From Sebastes aleutianus (lineage: Eukaryota; Chordata; Actinopteri; Perciformes; Sebastidae), in assembly GCA_916700875.1 (NCBI GenBank), contig CAKAKS010000066.1, positions 20,885,490 through 20,949,489 of the forward strand: a stretch of DNA of 64,000 bases. Direction: 5' to 3'. Below are positions 61,467 through 64,000 of the stretch, piece by piece; position 1 is the first letter of the stretch, and every line of letters starts with the position of its first letter. A program made the translations under genes and the position numbers. The notes beneath the pieces are model-generated. The model was not told the origin of the DNA, searched no databases, and saw nothing but the letters and a program-made list of their open reading frames with translations.

Positions 61467-64000
61467 GTGAGCACGAAGGGCCTTAATTCTGACATTATCA
61501 CTTTCCTTTCCATACCATATTCTAATTGTGTTCGTTCGTGGTTGGTAGTTGGTTCATTCAATTGTTTATTATTATTATTATTTGGTAGTACTGACACATG
61601 ACAGGACTACCATTTAGTGTTATTACGAAGGAGAAGCCCAACCACATAATTTGTGTTTGTAATCTTAGTATGGTCAGAATAACCAGTGAAAGTGAAGTAG
61701 CACTCAATTTTTCATAAGACCCACATTTCCTCAGTAGAATTGTCAGATGTAAATGGAGTTGAGGAATGCAGAGAAGGATGCTAAAAAGTGTGTCACACTG
61801 GTCCCATTTCCTGTTGGTCATTTCCTCAGGCTGTAGGGTCCTCCTTTTGTCTCTGCACATCAGGGTCAGCTCTGCTGGCTCAGGAGGCAATAAGGTACAT
61901 AGCTCTCCTTTCATCTGATTTGCCCAACAGACACTTGCGGTCTTTTTGCTTGAATTAGGGCTGGATCAGTGAGCTGTAAATCTCAGGAGAGTGTCATTGA
62001 GTAGCATTGCATTCCCCCAAGGTGTGTCTCTATCTCTTTCTCTCTCTCTCTCTCTCTCTGTCACATGTCCGAGGCTGTCAGACTGGTGCCAGCCTTTTAC
62101 TGCCTCAACTCAGCCCCTGCTGACATTGTTGCACGCAAATGTCAGCCGTGATCATTATGACGTTAAATATTTGGAAAAGGGGTTGGGTCATAAAAGCTGA
62201 ATGTTAAATAATTGATTTACAGAATTCCCTGTTGACTCTTCCGTTTGGCTCCTGCAGTTATTTGGAGGTCTCTGTATTTTTATGTATTTGTATTTTGACA
62301 GATAAGATGTCACTTTATCATTCAGTTTTTATTCATTTGAACTTAATCATTACTGTGCGCTCCACATGATCTTCTAGTAGTTGTTCTATATTTCCTTTGT
62401 GTTGAGAATGACTGTTCATTATTAGTTCCTGGTCTTTCTTTGCTAGCCACAGAAGTATAACAGGAAGTTGGCCGTTTGGATAAGGCCTTTGCTAGTTTAG
62501 AGCAGAATAACCCTGTCCCTCTGGTTCCTGTGTGCTGCTCTTTAAATCCTGCCTCTTAACACATGTGAATGTGAGTCATTGAAACATGCTTTGAAATTAC
62601 ACCCTTCTACAGATATCTACAATGTAAATACACATTGTTTATTAGAAGTGGGGAAAAAATTGATTCACCTATGTATCGCAGATTTTTGGGTAGCTGGAAA
62701 AAAATGAATAATGCCTGACAATGACTGATATATTTGACTTCAGGACATCTCTTACTAAATACGTGCATTTTTACTGTATTAATTTAGATATTTTCCAAAG
62801 TAAAAGCATGAATCGCATTATCGAATCACAATACTTAAAAATCACAATATATATCAAAACTGCACCCAAGTATTGTGATAGTATCGAATCGGAAGATAAG
62901 TGTATCGCCTCAGCCCTATTGTAAATATTACAGATCTTTATTTGATTGTAGATCGATTAAATTTCACGTATTTGATCAAATTCTTAATGACCAATTAATC
63001 GATGTTGATTAATCGATATCATCCCTAATGGCTACGCTTGTCAGTGGGTCCATCATACATCAAAGTTTTTACGCAGTTTTTCCCATTACTGGAAACTAAA
63101 TTGTTTCCATTAACAATAATAAATTTGTGCACAATCACTATAAGCATGCCACACAAGCATCCACTGTCATTTTCTGCTTTCCCTGGTCTCTTTTTAAGGC
63201 TTACTTGTTTCAGGCTCAGCTCATCAGGTGCGGGTGAGGGATAATGATGTTCTTACATAAGAGGTTCATAAAAGGTTTTTGGAGTTTTTGGTTTGGCATT
63301 TGCCAATGGCGGGGTTAAGATCTATCTTTTCCAGTGAACCTTGGAGGAAGTTCTGCCTGGGAGGCTCAACACAAGTCTTGTCATGTCATGCGTAGCTATA
63401 CAGTCTGAGGTGATTGAGTCCTGAGTGTTAAAAATTATTCCATGTTTGTGTTGAGTTTGAAGTTATCAACATTTCTGCTTGAGTCTGGTTTGAGACCTAG
63501 TCCAGGATTTGAGCTGTACACTAATTGGTTTATGTGCAGGTGAAATGCCCCTGACATAAATGTAGGGATTGACATATGGGAAATTCCCCAATTGTATAAA
63601 AATAAATGATTGCCCTGCAACACTGAACCCTAATGTTATTTTTTTTCTTTTCTGTCTTACCACATGTATCAGTTGGAATGGCTGCTAACCACGGTGAGCA
63701 TCCAGTGACATGAAATGGTGATTTCTTTCCGAAAAGGATCGTCAAGATACACCACCACCACACAACAAGGCTTACTCACCAAGACCCAGTGTTGCATAGT
63801 CAACTGCAACCCCACCCAGTCTGCTCTGACCTGCAGCGTGTACACTGATATAGCCAAACCCTGTCTTCATAAAGGTTTCAAATGCAAACTGTCAGTTTTG
63901 GTGATAAAGCCCGGGAATAATTGAAGCCTTTTTTCTGTGACTGTATCATAGGTCACATTAAGCTATCATTTTGGGCATATTGGGGACAGAACTAGTCTTG
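61467..64000. other. terminal non-coding stretch
   Basis: A (CT)n run lies at 62035-62060. A decayed hAT-like segment with 'gtatcgaatcggaagataag' and 'aatcgatat' motifs lies at about 62640-63030. A possible 21-base microexon is listed in the findings (63672-63692). No coding gene was recognised. Confidence 0.5.

Noticed and set aside
53633..64000. coro1c coding exons
   Set aside because: Expected from synteny, but no segment translating to the conserved coronin N-terminus or WD repeats was found. Only a possible non-coding first exon is supported.

Overview
The window is vertebrate genomic DNA and almost certainly from a teleost fish. It has small exons with GT..AG introns, several families of short fish-type DNA transposons and tRNA-derived SINEs, and orthologues of vertebrate genes with fish-like divergence. 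A percomorph is plausible from the repeat families, but the species cannot be read from the sequence. There are no bacterial-style operons, CRISPR arrays, rRNA genes or functional tRNA genes. Layout: after a (CT)n microsatellite, svop lies on the + strand (coding 566-7087, 16 coding exons, 550 aa). It is followed tail-to-tail by dao on the - strand (coding 12892 down to 9274, 10 coding exons, 345 aa). A repeat-rich spacer (about 15.2-19.4 kb) leads to ssh1 on the + strand (coding 19549-43321, 15 coding exons, 1053 aa, 3' UTR to about 44.8 kb). Next comes another transposon-rich spacer, then a + strand gene I do not recognise, with a TATA-associated candidate first exon near 48.2-48.3 kb and a 2-kb coding exon at 49928-51935 that ends at a splice donor. 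A GC-box/CCAAT promoter-like segment with a candidate first exon ends at 53633, and long intron-like DNA without a convincing coding gene runs to the window end. From established knowledge of the human 12q24 order (CORO1C-SSH1-DAO-SVOP), the block is conserved and inverted as a whole, so coro1c is the expected next gene. No coronin coding exon could be identified here, so that assignment is inference. Functionally, svop encodes a synaptic-vesicle major-facilitator protein, dao a peroxisomal D-amino-acid oxidase with the catalytic residues at the same numbers as in human, and ssh1 a cofilin phosphatase. They are neighbours by ancestry, not parts of one pathway. Exon joins for the three recognised genes were made by hand from reading frame, splice sites and remembered family sequence, and all joins keep frame. 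The more interesting points are an in-frame stop-free 84-base intron in svop, a Tc1-type remnant nested in a hAT element with an exact 8-bp target duplication, a palindromic foldback carrying a perfect NRF1-type site inside ssh1 intron 1, a possible alternative first exon of ssh1, and the unrecognised 669-residue disordered exon. I found no evidence of a wholly new biological system.
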